DNA of 64,000 nucleotides from Arthrobacter crusticola (GCF_004357995.1 NZ_SMTK01000004.1:372001-436000), one strand, 5' to 3'; positions 45,012 to 53,452 are shown, counted from the first letter of the stretch. The notes: generated by a model from the letters alone, not told the origin. A program made the numbers and translations.

Positions 45012-46193
45012 ATGCTCACCACCTTCAGATCCCCTGAACTGGTCGAGTTCGGCCAAGGGGCCAGCGACCGGATCGCGGACATCTGCGCCGCGGTCGGAGT
45101 CGCCCGACCGTTGATCGTGACCGATGCATTCATGGCCGCAAACCCGTTGCTGAAGCGACTCACCGGCCCCCTCGACGCCGCAGGCATCCAGTACGGGTTG
45201 TTCAGCCAGACGGTCCCTGAGCCGACGACCGACTCCATCGACGCACTGCGGGCCCACTATGCGGACGGGACCTACGACGGTCTCATCGCCTTCGGTGGCG
45301 GCAGTTCGATGGACTCCGCCAAGGCGCTGGCAATCATTGAGGCGTACGGCGGGACGTATGCCGACCATGTCGTTCCCAACACACCCGATGGCTCGGTGAT
45401 GCCGATCATCTGCGTCCCGACGACTGCCGGCTCGGGCTCCGAGGTCACCAATGCGTGCATCCTCAAGGACTCCACATCCGGTGAGAAACTGGTCTACCTG
45501 GGCCAGGCGTGTGTTCCGCAGATCGCGCTCATCGACTACGAGTTCTCGCTCGACATGCCCGCCAAGCTGACCGCGTCGACGGGCATCGACGCGCTCTCGC
45601 ATGCACTCGAGGCCTACACCTCGACGGGCGCCAACCCGTTCAGCGATGCCATGGCGCTGAGCGCCATGGCGCTGATCGGGCCGTCCCTGCGAACTGCCGT
45701 GCGAGAGCCAACGAACCGGGCTGCGCGTGAGCGGATGATGGTCGGCGCGACGCAGGCTGGCTACGCATTCACCAGCGCCGGCGTCACCCTGGTCCATGGC
45801 ATGACGGCGCCGGTCGGTGGGCTGTTCCACATCCAGCATGGCGTCTCCAACGGAATGTTCGCGCCGACAGTGCATGAGTGGTCCGCCGGGGCGTCGGTCC
45901 CTCGGTACGCGACCGCAGCGCGCGCCCTCGGCTTCGCGGACTCGACCGTCGGTGACGAGGAGGCGGCAGCAGGGATCGGCCGGGCGCTGCGTGCGCTGAA
46001 CCGCGATCTCGGTCTGCCGTCGTTGCAGGAGTATGGCGTGGACGAGGAGCGCTACCTGGGGATCCTGGACTCGATGGTCGAGCAGGCCTTCCTGACTGGA
46101 GGGCCTGGACTGAACCCTCGAGTTCCGACACCCGATGAGATGCAGGACCTCTACCGCGCGGCCTTGAGCGACTCGTGGGACTCCGCTGCCTGA
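45012..46193 (+). CDS. Iron-containing (group III) alcohol dehydrogenase
   Basis: The 393-residue protein has the NAD-binding GLIAFGGGSSMDSAKALAI, CVPTTAGSGSEVTNACIL, and metal-site residues in TGIDALSHALEAYTS and LVHGMTAPVGGLFHIQHG. These fit Fe-ADH enzymes (lactaldehyde/1,3-propanediol/methanol-type dehydrogenases). AGAAAGG lies seven bases before the ATG. It forms an alcohol-oxidising pair with the zinc enzyme upstream. The true substrate is unknown. Confidence 0.92.
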   Translation: MLTTFRSPELVEFGQGASDRIADICAAVGVARPLIVTDAFMAANPLLKRLTGPLDAAGIQYGLFSQTVPEPTTDSIDALRAHYADGTYDGLIAFGGGSSMDSAKALAIIEAYGGTYADHVVPNTPDGSVMPIICVPTTAGSGSEVTNACILKDSTSGEKLVYLGQACVPQIALIDYEFSLDMPAKLTASTGIDALSHALEAYTSTGANPFSDAMALSAMALIGPSLRTAVREPTNRAARERMMVGATQAGYAFTSAGVTLVHGMTAPVGGLFHIQHGVSNGMFAPTVHEWSAGASVPRYATAARALGFADSTVGDEEAAAGIGRALRALNRDLGLPSLQEYGVDEERYLGILDSMVEQAFLTGGPGLNPRVPTPDEMQDLYRAALSDSWDSAA

Positions 46194-46821
46194 CGCGTGA
46201 TCGACGAACAGCGCGAGGCGGTCGTCCCTGACTGCCTCAACATCGGGACCAGCAGCGGTCGCGCGACCGCTGCTGGTCCCGAGTGGGGTGTCCTTCAGGG
46301 CGTCGACCAACTCCGCATCCCGCATCCGTCAGGGCGACGTAGATTGGCTCGACTGTGAGTTCCCTCGCGCCGAACGACCCGCGTTGGAGCGGCTCGGGAT
46401 CCGCCGTGGCGGACGCATCGCTCGTGACCCCGAACCAGGGATCAGCCCGTCCTCAGCAGTCCGTGCGGCCCCGCCGTCGAGCTGCGGTACTCACCGGGCG
46501 TGCAGCCGTATGTTGCCCGGAAGAGCCGGTTGAAGTGAGGGGCGCCGGTCAGCCCATGGCACGCAGCGACGCTGGCGATCGGAGTACGCGCCAGAGTCGG
46601 GTTGACGAGCGCACGACGGACGCCTTCCAGACGGCGCTTGCGAATCTACGCCGCCGCTAACTCACGATCGCGCTGGCGTGGACCGGAGACCTTGTTTGGT
46701 TAGTTGTTTGGCTGCTCTCGGCTTTAGATCGAGTCCGCTAGACGACACGTCGACTACCTGGCGCCCGCGCGTCGAGGAGCGGGATCATGTACGGGAGCCC
46801 GCGCTTGCCCTCTTGGGTAGG
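46194..46821. other. 628-base gap with one regulator remnant
   Basis: Between the iron alcohol dehydrogenase and the MFS gene I see only the AraC-family fragment at 46442-46645. The remainder has no supported gene, hairpin or repeat. Confidence 0.55.
46442..46645 (-). pseudogene. AraC-family regulator remnant (C-terminal HTH)
   Basis: Reading the reverse strand upstream of a TGA at 46442 gives RKRRLEGVRRALVNPTLART, then PIASVAACHGLTGAPHFNRL and FRATYGCTPGEYR. This is the second helix-turn-helix of AraC/XylS regulators. An in-frame TAG at 46646-46648 and absence of the rest show it is truncated. Its position after the two dehydrogenases suggests it once controlled them. Confidence 0.7.
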
Positions 46822-48045
46822 TCAGGCGGGGGAGTTGGCTGCTGAGGGTTGGAGTCGGATGTCTTTCCGCAGCCGTTGCGCCTGCAGAAGGATGGAAAGT
46901 ACGGCGAAGGCCATGATGGTGAGTGCATAGAACTGCACGGTTGTCACCAGCCCTGCCAGCGGTGCGAGCTGCCCGACGATGATGACCGGGATGCTGAACG
47001 CCAGGTAAGCGGCGGTGTAGACGCCGGAGAAGACGCCGGCACGTTGGTGCGGTTGGATGCGCGGGGCGATGAGTCGGAACTGTCCGCCGAATGAAGCGCC
47101 GAAGCCGGAACCTCCAAAGACAGCTCCGATCCAGATGGCGGGCAACCACCTTTCGTTTATTCCTGTAAGTACCAGGACGACCCCGATGAAGACAAGGATC
47201 ATGCCGGTCACCATGCTGCGCCGGGCGGGCTGCTTGGCGAAGATGAAGCTGGATACTGCTGCCGCGAATGGGCCAACGGATGCGGTGAAACCGCCCACCA
47301 GGCCGCCGTCGAGTCCGAAGTGGACCCGCAGTACCACGGGGGAAAGCCCGAGGAAGAAGGCGGGGAACATCCAGCCCGCGATGAGCACGGGGACGCCGGC
47401 GAAGAAGTCAGTGCGTATGCTCGCCGGGAGGACGAGGCGTGGCCGGAGTGAACGAAGGGCGCCGGGACGCTTCGCAGCTGTTTCCGAGGTGAAACTCAGA
47501 AAAATTACTCCCGCGACCATGACGCCGGCGAGGATCGTGAAGATGAGCCTGTTGGCGTCCGGGGTGAACTGGACGGCGGCGCCGGTTACCAGGGCACCGA
47601 TGCCGAGACCGCCGGCAACGGATGCTGTGGCGAGGCCGCCGGCCAGCTTTTTCAGATTCGCCGGGGCGTGCTCGTTGATGGCGGCGTTGAAGGCGCTGGT
47701 GGCGACACCGGTGGCCAGGCCTTGCAGGGCCCGGGCAACAATCACCCAGGTGATTGTGGGTGCGAGCAGGAACACCAGCATTGAAACAATCTCCCCATAC
47801 AGTGCGGCGAGCATGACCGGGCGCCGGCCGACGTGGTCGGAAAGGGAGCCGCCCACCAGCAGTGCCACAAGGAGGCCCAACGCGTAAACGGCAAAGGCGA
47901 TGCTCAGGCTGCTGGCCGAGAAGCCCCACTCCTGCTGGCGGAGCGAGAGCAGCGGTGTCGGGGCACCGGCAGCAAAAAAGAACGCGGCGAAAACCACCGT
48001 AAGTCCGGCGAAAGAGGAAGTGCTGGGTGCTTGTAGACGGGGCAA
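46822..48045 (-). CDS. MFS transporter under TetR control
   Basis: The 407-residue protein has 12 membrane segments, the loop GGSLSDHVGRRPVMLAALYG between TM2 and TM3 (canonical motif A), and RALQGLATGVATSAFNAAI. It looks like a drug or small-molecule exporter of the DHA1 type. Translation starts at TTG 48045 with AAGGAG nine bases upstream. It is divergent from a TetR regulator; three operator-like boxes lie between them. Confidence 0.88.
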   Translation of the reverse strand: MPRLQAPSTSSFAGLTVVFAAFFFAAGAPTPLLSLRQQEWGFSASSLSIAFAVYALGLLVALLVGGSLSDHVGRRPVMLAALYGEIVSMLVFLLAPTITWVIVARALQGLATGVATSAFNAAINEHAPANLKKLAGGLATASVAGGLGIGALVTGAAVQFTPDANRLIFTILAGVMVAGVIFLSFTSETAAKRPGALRSLRPRLVLPASIRTDFFAGVPVLIAGWMFPAFFLGLSPVVLRVHFGLDGGLVGGFTASVGPFAAAVSSFIFAKQPARRSMVTGMILVFIGVVLVLTGINERWLPAIWIGAVFGGSGFGASFGGQFRLIAPRIQPHQRAGVFSGVYTAAYLAFSIPVIIVGQLAPLAGLVTTVQFYALTIMAFAVLSILLQAQRLRKDIRLQPSAANSPA

Positions 48046-48060
48046 CGCGGGATTCTCCTT

Positions 48061-48131
48061 GGACAGATCGGTCTAACAGGTTAGACAGATCGGTCTAGAG
48101 AAGTCAACCTGTTTTTAGACAGATCTGTCTG
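48061..48131 (+). promoter_or_regulatory. Three TetR-type operator boxes
   Basis: Copies are GGACAGATCGGTCTAA (48061-48076), TAGACAGATCGGTCTA (48082-48097) and TAGACAGATCTGTCTG (48116-48131; inner 14 bases perfectly palindromic). They share AGACAGATCNGTCT and match the TAGACN6GTCTA style of NemR-like TetR sites. All sit in the 99-base divergent promoter region, so the regulator likely represses both the exporter and itself. Confidence 0.75.
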
Positions 48132-48144
48132 ATAGCCTTGGTGC

Positions 48145-48717
48145 ATGGTTTCAACGCGTCCGTCTGCACGGCAGCGCCTCCTCGAGGCTGCTGACCGCTT
48201 GTTCTACTCCGAGGGTGTTCACACGGTCGGGATCGACAAAGTGATCCAAGAGGCGGGGGTTGCCAAAGGCTCGCTTTTTTACAACTTCTCGGGCAAGGAC
48301 GACTTGGTGGCCGCCTACCTTGAAGGCAGGGATCAGCGGCGACGCGACCGGATCGCCCGGCACCAGCAAGGCCTGAAAGATCCAATCGAAAAACTGCTGG
48401 CAATCTTCGACGCCCTGAACGAAGCAGTTTCAGCCCCGGGTTACCGGGGCTGCGCCTTCGCCAACGCAAACGCCGAAGCCCTCCCTGGCAGCGTAGAAGC
48501 CAAAGCCCTCCGTACTTTCCGGGACTGGCTCGCCGATACCCTTCTGGCCCTCAGCGAAGAAGCAGGATTCACTGACGCTGCCGATGTGGCGGCCCGCCTC
48601 GGGCTGCTTTACGACGGGGCCGTCGCCAACTCCCAACTGGACACCCACCCTGACGCGGTCCGCCTCGCCAAAGAACTCGCCTCCATGGTCCTCAACAACT
48701 CACCTAGGACCACTTGA
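48145..48717 (+). CDS. TetR-family regulator
   Basis: The 190-residue protein has an N-terminal HTH (RLLEAADRLFYSEGVHTVGI, DKVIQEAGVAKGSLFYNFSG at about 8-52) and a C-terminal ligand domain with NANAEALPGSVEAKAL, like the TetR_C_6/AcuR-NemR group. These sense electrophiles or small organics. The ATG at 48145 follows the operators by 13 bases and lacks a clear ribosome-binding site. Confidence 0.9.
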   Translation: MVSTRPSARQRLLEAADRLFYSEGVHTVGIDKVIQEAGVAKGSLFYNFSGKDDLVAAYLEGRDQRRRDRIARHQQGLKDPIEKLLAIFDALNEAVSAPGYRGCAFANANAEALPGSVEAKALRTFRDWLADTLLALSEEAGFTDAADVAARLGLLYDGAVANSQLDTHPDAVRLAKELASMVLNNSPRTT

Positions 48718-48757
48718 GGCCCACGCCTGTCCAACCGGCTGGGAAACGACCGGCATA

Positions 48758-48779
48758 AGAACCTCCGGGAATAGGTTCT
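48758..48779 (+). terminator. Inverted repeat after the TetR gene
   Basis: AGAACCT-ccgggaat-AGGTTCT, seven-base arms with an eight-base loop, 41 bases after the stop. There is no T-run; it may be a weak terminator or an operator for the hydrolase gene downstream. Confidence 0.3.
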
Positions 48780-48937
48780 GAGCAGACTCGGTTGCGAGTG
48801 TGTCGCTGGCAGGGGTGACCCACAAAAGCACAAGAACTCCCGCCGTCCAGCGGGTGGGACACCTCCAATGTCATGAGCCCAAACCTTGAGCTCAAACTTG
48901 CACCACCAATACCCCAACAAAGTGAGGAACTGAAGCA

Positions 48938-49807
48938 ATGGATCACAAACTCGAACTCGGGTACGTCCAGGTCGATCCAGACATCACGCTCAGAAGGATG
49001 GTGGCGCAGACCACCACGCCAAAGGGAACTGTGCTTCTCCTGCATGGATTTCCGGAGACGCTGTATGCCTGGAAAGACATGGCCCTGACGCTGTCCACGG
49101 ACTACGAAGTCCATGCCATCGACTGGCCGGGCCATGGTCTTTCGTCGCGGCCCCCGGCCGACAAGTTTTCGTACTCGCCCAAAGATTATGCGCGTGTTCT
49201 GCAGGACTACATCAAGAAGGCGAACATCGCGACATCGACGCTCACGATCTATGCGACCGACATCGCAGCTCTCCCGGCCCTGCTAGCAGCTCTCGACGAT
49301 CCGCAGATCGCCAGGACCATCATTGTTGGTGATTTCGCGCCGTTCAACAGGCCTCAGTACATGCTCGACGGATTGCAAAGTCTGAAGTCGGAACCCTCAG
49401 CAAGTGCGACGCTCGCCGGCTTCAAAAGCAGGACCAGTGCGGAGTTTCTCGACACCTCCTTGAAGGGAGGTATTCCCCCAGAAGCGCAGTTTGAGGCTTC
49501 GGCTGAGTTCAAGGATGACGTCTCCAGCACATGGGGCCATGGCGGACTGACACCGCCTGACGCCTTCTACCACTACTACGCCCATTTTACGCGAGATCAA
49601 GATTATTTTGAGGCGAACATCGACAAGCTGAAAACGCCCGTGAAACTCATCTGGGGCGAGAAGGACAACTTCATCACGAAGGAAATGGGGATCGAGTTCG
49701 CGCAAAGGATTAACGCGAACATCCGTATTCTTCCTGGGGTGGGACACTACGCCCACCTGCAAAGCCCGGAGCTGGCCATTGAGGAGATCCGTGCCTCATT
49801 CCGATGA
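48938..49807 (+). CDS. Alpha/beta hydrolase with Asp at the nucleophile position
   Basis: The 289-residue enzyme has the oxyanion loop LLLHGFPETLYAWKDM, acid in IWGEKDNFI and His in GVGHYAHLQSPE. The nucleophile elbow reads TIYATDIAALPALL, with Asp (about D108) where esterases have Ser in GxSxG. Asp nucleophiles are characteristic of dehalogenases and epoxide hydrolases, so a hydrolytic dehalogenase-like activity is possible. The codon mix is visibly less GC-rich than core genes here, suggesting recent acquisition. GAGGAA precedes the ATG. Confidence 0.85.
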   Translation: MDHKLELGYVQVDPDITLRRMVAQTTTPKGTVLLLHGFPETLYAWKDMALTLSTDYEVHAIDWPGHGLSSRPPADKFSYSPKDYARVLQDYIKKANIATSTLTIYATDIAALPALLAALDDPQIARTIIVGDFAPFNRPQYMLDGLQSLKSEPSASATLAGFKSRTSAEFLDTSLKGGIPPEAQFEASAEFKDDVSSTWGHGGLTPPDAFYHYYAHFTRDQDYFEANIDKLKTPVKLIWGEKDNFITKEMGIEFAQRINANIRILPGVGHYAHLQSPELAIEEIRASFR

Positions 49808-50168
49808 CCGCGCGCGGAAAAGCCAGAGCCGCGGCCCTGGTCCCTCCGTCCACCTCGTCGAGGTGGATCTCGAGGACTGTGCCCCAGCTCCACAAGTTGG
49901 TCCTCGCCCTCACCAGAGGGGTGCTCACGTATGGATCCCGCAGGGAGTATCGGGGCATCGACTCAATGTTGGTTTCAAGGAGCTTCCTCGGCGTTGCGAC
50001 GTCGAGGGGCACGTCGATCATCATGCTCGCCCTGGCGTTTCCGACGCTGATCCCTCGTGACCTGGCCTCATTCTCCGCCCGTCGTTTCCTAGCAAAACAC
50101 GCGAAGGTGGCCACTGCGCCCAAGGCGATGAGAACCGCCGTGATGGGGAAAAGCATCCAGGTTTGCAT
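49710..50168 (-). pseudogene. Truncated membrane protein gene
   Basis: The 152-residue frame starts well (AAGGAG before ATG; QTWMLFPITAVLIALGAVAT as membrane anchor; a folded domain with EIHLDEVDGGTRAAALAFPR). From about residue 122 onward it runs antisense through the last 98 bases of the hydrolase gene, giving an unconvincing tail. The natural C-terminus seems to have been cut near 49806 when the hydrolase was placed beside it. Function unknown. Confidence 0.5.
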
Positions 50169-50249
50169 TGGACTCCTTAGCTGCTATCAGTTCGTGCCGG
50201 GTCGCTTGGGAATGCGTCCAGGCCCGGCTCTACCGACTTTTCGGGGGTG

Positions 50250-50465
50250 TCATCGGGACATCAGCCCCCGAACGGCGAGGGCAACCCCGACGATGACGCA
50301 CAGGACACCGAAAACCCAGGTTGCGTGGGCAATGACTTTTTTCACCGCTGGCTCGTGTCTCTTCACGACGGCATAGTCCTTGAAGTTGGCCCACATGAAC
50401 TTCTCGTAGAGCCGGCGCCAGATAATCAACGCCGCCCCGAATACGGTGATCAGAATTCCTTCCAT
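50250..50465 (-). CDS. Small membrane protein
   Basis: The 71-residue protein has two helices (GILITVFGAALIIW and IAHATWVFGVLCVIVGVALAV) around a charged loop (RRLYEKFMWANFKDYAVVKR). There is a purine-rich site before the ATG. Family not recognised. It belongs to a run of small reverse-strand membrane genes between 50.2 and 51.1 kb. Confidence 0.65.
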   Translation of the reverse strand: MEGILITVFGAALIIWRRLYEKFMWANFKDYAVVKRHEPAVKKVIAHATWVFGVLCVIVGVALAVRGLMSR

Positions 50466-50512
50466 GACTACCCCTCTGCTCGCCCGACTGGTTATCGCCA
50501 GCCGCTCTCTTA

Positions 50513-50890
50513 TCAGTCCGTCTCCGGCTCCGGGTTCGCGACATCAGAATCGAACCAAAGCTGAGAAAAAAGGAAGACCATGAAGGCGAGAATGGATCCT
50601 GCCCATTCGACGGAGAATCCATGCCAGGGGAGCAGGACAAGAGCCAGAACCGGCAGCCCCCAAGTGGCCATCCTTTTCCACTTCTTGTCGGTTCTCGTGA
50701 AGACGAGCGATCTCCTGAAAGCAATCAAATATGCGTAGAGGAAGCACATTACAAGCACGCCGATGGACCCATAGGCAGGTCGTGCGTCACGGCCCTGAGC
50801 TCCTTCCAAGAGATCTGGCAGGACAACCATGGCGAGGGCAGCCAGCGACGTCAGAGCGATGACCAGCGCCACCCGGCGCCGGTATGCCAT
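50513..50890 (-). CDS. Four-helix membrane protein
   Basis: The 125-residue protein has helices at VALVIALTSLAALAMVVL, IGVLVMCFLYAYLIAF, WGLPVLALVLLPWHGF and SILAFMVFLFSQLWF. AGGAGG lies seven bases before the ATG at 50890; a GTG directly before it is possible. No family recognised. Confidence 0.65.
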   Translation of the reverse strand: MAYRRRVALVIALTSLAALAMVVLPDLLEGAQGRDARPAYGSIGVLVMCFLYAYLIAFRRSLVFTRTDKKWKRMATWGLPVLALVLLPWHGFSVEWAGSILAFMVFLFSQLWFDSDVANPEPETD

Positions 50891-50948
50891 CACAGGACCT
50901 CCTCAGGCCGGCCCAGACCTGAAGTTCCGCCCCGCGCAGCCCGGAGGC

Positions 50949-51128
50949 TCATACCATTGTCCAGGCGAAAAGCGACCCGATGGCCGAAACCATAATCCCA
51001 AGCAGGAGGAAATACTCCCCACGGGACAGGAGAGCGCCGGTGCGTATTTTCCTTCCCAGCCACCAGCCGGCCATCGTCACAGAACATATCGTCAGCCCGT
51101 AGGCGCACCACAGGAAGAAGTCCTCCAA
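50949..51128 (-). CDS. Small two-helix membrane protein (duplicated in window)
   Basis: The TTG at 51128 is six bases after AAGGAGG and gives 59 residues: EDFFLWCAYGLTICSVTMAG, WWLGRKIRTGALLSRGEYFL, LLGIMVSAIGSLFAWTMV. A longer frame to 51254 lacks a site. A frameshifted copy of its first 55 bases lies at 40682-40736. Confidence 0.6.
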   Translation of the reverse strand: MEDFFLWCAYGLTICSVTMAGWWLGRKIRTGALLSRGEYFLLLGIMVSAIGSLFAWTMV

Positions 51129-51497
51129 TTGCCCTCCTTTATCGTGTGCGGTTCGGATTAAGGTACGTCTTGACGTACGACTGCGCACTGCGATTCCCGG
51201 GATTTTGGCAAAACGGGTAATGCCTGCCAGTTCAGAGTATTGGGGCCACGTCATTCACCCTGCCGCGCTCTTGAGGAATTCGGGCAGGTAAATCATTGCA
51301 GCCGCACACATAGTCCTGGCCACCGTGCGTGTTATCGACGGGCCGTTCTTCTGGATCAAGTGCTCCTTAAAGCTGGGGATCAAGCCCCCGTGGCCCAGGA
51401 ATCGAAACGCCTCCTGAAAACCGGCCGACTTGCCCTGAACTCCGCGGACAGAAGGGCCCCCCAGCCACCCACGGCTGGGGATCCCGGCGGAACACTG
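51129..51497. other. 369-base gap
   Basis: It contains the palindrome at 51163-51178 and a GC hairpin CCCCAGCC-acccac-GGCTGGGG at 51459-51480, just past the end of the gene at 51498, probably its terminator. A start-less frame ending at about 51418 (VLATVRVIDGPFFWIKCSLK) may be a remnant. Confidence 0.45.
51163..51178 (-). promoter_or_regulatory. Perfect palindrome before the small membrane gene
   Basis: GTACGTC-tt-GACGTAC, seven-base arms and a two-base centre, 35 bases upstream of the TTG start at 51128. Such dyads usually mark a dimeric regulator site. Confidence 0.45.
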
Positions 51498-51821
51498 TTA
51501 GACGGCCTTCACTCCGGAGGGGCGCAGGCTGAGACGCTTGGCGCTGCCAGAAGCGGTTTCCAGCGCCTCATAGATGTGAACCGAGAAGAGCTTGAGCTTG
51601 GTGTCTATCGACGAGGCGTCCTCGCCCGAATACAAACCCTCCGTGTCCGTGTTCTCAACCGCGGTGTAGACGTCATCAAGCGTGCCGTCGAAAGGCAGCT
51701 GCCTCCCGTCCATGGCCTGGACGATCACCTGGGCAGACCCTCCTTCACCCTCCACGGAGATCCGGGCGATGTCGGTGGTGACGTCGCTCAGGGCGGCGAT
51801 GAAGTAGTCGTAATCACGCAT
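51498..51821 (-). CDS. Hypothetical protein
   Basis: The 107-residue acidic, soluble protein begins MRDYDYFIAALSDVTTDIAR and has VEGEGGSAQVIVQAMDGRQL. GAGGTGG precedes the ATG. No motif recognised; the layout suggests a small alpha/beta protein. Confidence 0.6.
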   Translation of the reverse strand: MRDYDYFIAALSDVTTDIARISVEGEGGSAQVIVQAMDGRQLPFDGTLDDVYTAVENTDTEGLYSGEDASSIDTKLKLFSVHIYEALETASGSAKRLSLRPSGVKAV

Positions 51822-51951
51822 GGGTCCACCTCACGTTGGTCGGGAGTGAAGTAATCGCTCAGAAAGCAGCTCGAGTTCATTTTGCGCCACGCCTGAGGGG
51901 CGGGCCCGTGCCAGACTGGGCGCCAGCAATGGCACTGAACCAGGGGGATAC

Positions 51952-52566
51952 GTGGCGGGCACAGACAAGAGCGAGGAGCCACCCAGCCGGTGGGTGACGG
52001 CTGAGCGGTGGGCGGCCGGCACCCAAGACCACGGCATGGACGAGGCAATCCGGATCTACTACACCCGGTATTTCCCCGCCGGTGCCCTGCTTCTCCTCAT
52101 TGTGGGGACCGGGGGTTCCTACCTGCTGTGGGGCAGGCAGATCTCCTGGTTCGAGCAGCTTGAGTTCGGCGTGTTACTGATGGCCACCGGCTCCATGATT
52201 GGCGGTTTTGTCTACAACGCCAAGCGGCTCAAGCCCCGGGTGAATTTGGGCAGGGCAGATGTCGCGATCGCGCTCAACAAGACCGATCAGGCTTCCGTGA
52301 GGCGGCAGATCGCGGGCAAAGAGCCCCCGGACCAGGAACACCTGACAGTGGTGCGGGCCGCCGCTGTGCAAATGCGCAAGCAGACAGGGACCTTCCTGCT
52401 GATCATGCCGTCCTACCTGTTCCTCGTCGGATCACAGAACCTGTGGTGGATGGCTGCCGGCATGGCCATCATCATGCTGACAGGCATGTTCCTCATCGTG
52501 CGCGACTTCCGCCGGCAGGGCCGCTTCCTCCAGCAGACCGAGAGCCTCACGGAACAAAACCCCTGA
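51952..52566 (+). CDS. Membrane protein of unknown function
   Basis: The 204-residue protein has four hydrophobic segments in two pairs (AGALLLLIVGTGGSYLLW and LEFGVLLMATGSMIGGFVY; FLLIMPSYLFLVGS and AAGMAIIMLTGMFLIV), with an ~55-residue charged domain between (LKPRVNLGRADVAIALNKTD). It begins at GTG 51952 after GGGGG. It is alone on the forward strand next to tRNA-Ser. Family not recognised. Confidence 0.65.
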   Translation: MAGTDKSEEPPSRWVTAERWAAGTQDHGMDEAIRIYYTRYFPAGALLLLIVGTGGSYLLWGRQISWFEQLEFGVLLMATGSMIGGFVYNAKRLKPRVNLGRADVAIALNKTDQASVRRQIAGKEPPDQEHLTVVRAAAVQMRKQTGTFLLIMPSYLFLVGSQNLWWMAAGMAIIMLTGMFLIVRDFRRQGRFLQQTESLTEQNP

Positions 52567-52712
52567 TCTGCCCCGTCGTGTTCGGCTGAGGTACAGGTGA
52601 ATGCCATTGCCATCGAGACCATCAGGCACCACAGCGCGCGGTAGCACCTCGAAGCGGCTGTGATTCGTCGAAAGCTGCACCAAAGACGCACCACGAAGAC
52701 CCAGAGAATGCA

Positions 52713-52740
52713 GAAAACCCCCGGCTTCCCGGGGGTTTTC
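52713..52740 (-). terminator. Intrinsic terminator of tRNA-Ser
   Basis: GAAAACCCCCGG-cttc-CCGGGGGTTTTC: 12-base perfect arms with a four-base loop, starting three bases past the tRNA 3' end, with A/T runs on both sides so it can work in either direction. Confidence 0.85.
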
Positions 52741-52742
52741 TA

Positions 52743-52832
52743 TGGCGGTGACGGTGGGATTTGAACCCACGTTGGCTTTTACACCAAACAACATTTCGAG
52801 TGTTGCACCTTCGGCCGCTCGGACACGTCACC
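52743..52832 (-). tRNA. tRNA-Ser(CGA)
   Basis: The acceptor stem is GGTGACG/CGTCACC, anticodon arm CAACA-CTCGAAA-TGTTG gives anticodon CGA, and a long variable arm and T-arm GTGGG-TTCAAAT-CCCAC follow. The 3' CCA is encoded (52743-52745). The length of about 90 bases with the class II variable arm is correct for serine. It marks the right edge of the sparse accessory zone. Confidence 0.95.
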
Positions 52833-52906
52833 AACGCCGCTACTTTACCGGGTCTAGGTGCCCGAACCCAAAACAGGGCGCCGCGCGTGCCCGAACAGCG
52901 GACTCG

Positions 52907-53392
52907 TTAGAGGTCAATGACCTCGTTCTTCCCCGAGTCCGGCTTGGTTCCCGTGACGAGCCCCTTGACCATCTTGACGGCCGAAACGACCCGCGGGGCG
53001 TCCATCGACCAGTACTCGGCGGTGTCGGCGTCGACCTTGATCAACGCGACGGCGGGATCGTCCCTGCCGTTCTCGAACCACGCCGACACCGAGGGCCCCC
53101 ACAGCTCGTCGATCTTCGCCTGATCCCGGGTCAGGGAGGCGGTGCCGGCGATCGAGAGGTAGCCCTTCCCCGTGCTGACCGAGACGTTCACCTGCGGGTT
53201 GGCCCGGATCTCCTCGGCCTTCGGCGAGGGGTCCTCCGTGAAGAACCACAGGTCGCCGTCGAAGTCCTTGCCGTGGATCGCCAAGGGACGGCTGACCAGC
53301 TGCCCCTGCGCGTTCGTGGTGGTGAGGATGGCGATGTCGGCCTTGTCCAGGATCTTCCGCAGTTCCTGCATACCTTCCTGCTGAGTATCCAT
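52907..53392 (-). CDS. Pyridoxamine 5'-phosphate oxidase-fold (general stress) protein
   Basis: The 161-residue split-barrel flavin protein has ADIAILTTTNAQGQLVSRPL, DLWFFTEDPSPKAEEIRANP and VNVSVSTGKGYLSIAGTASL, as in the PNPOx-like general stress protein 26 group, which bind FMN or F420. The ATG at 53392 follows AAGGAGC. A longer frame to 53419 has no site. Confidence 0.88.
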   Translation of the reverse strand: MDTQQEGMQELRKILDKADIAILTTTNAQGQLVSRPLAIHGKDFDGDLWFFTEDPSPKAEEIRANPQVNVSVSTGKGYLSIAGTASLTRDQAKIDELWGPSVSAWFENGRDDPAVALIKVDADTAEYWSMDAPRVVSAVKMVKGLVTGTKPDSGKNEVIDL

Positions 53393-53452
53393 CGATGCTC
53401 CTTCGCTGGGCGGGCGCACTGAAAGCTCCGTGCTGGTCTTCCAGCCTAGGCA

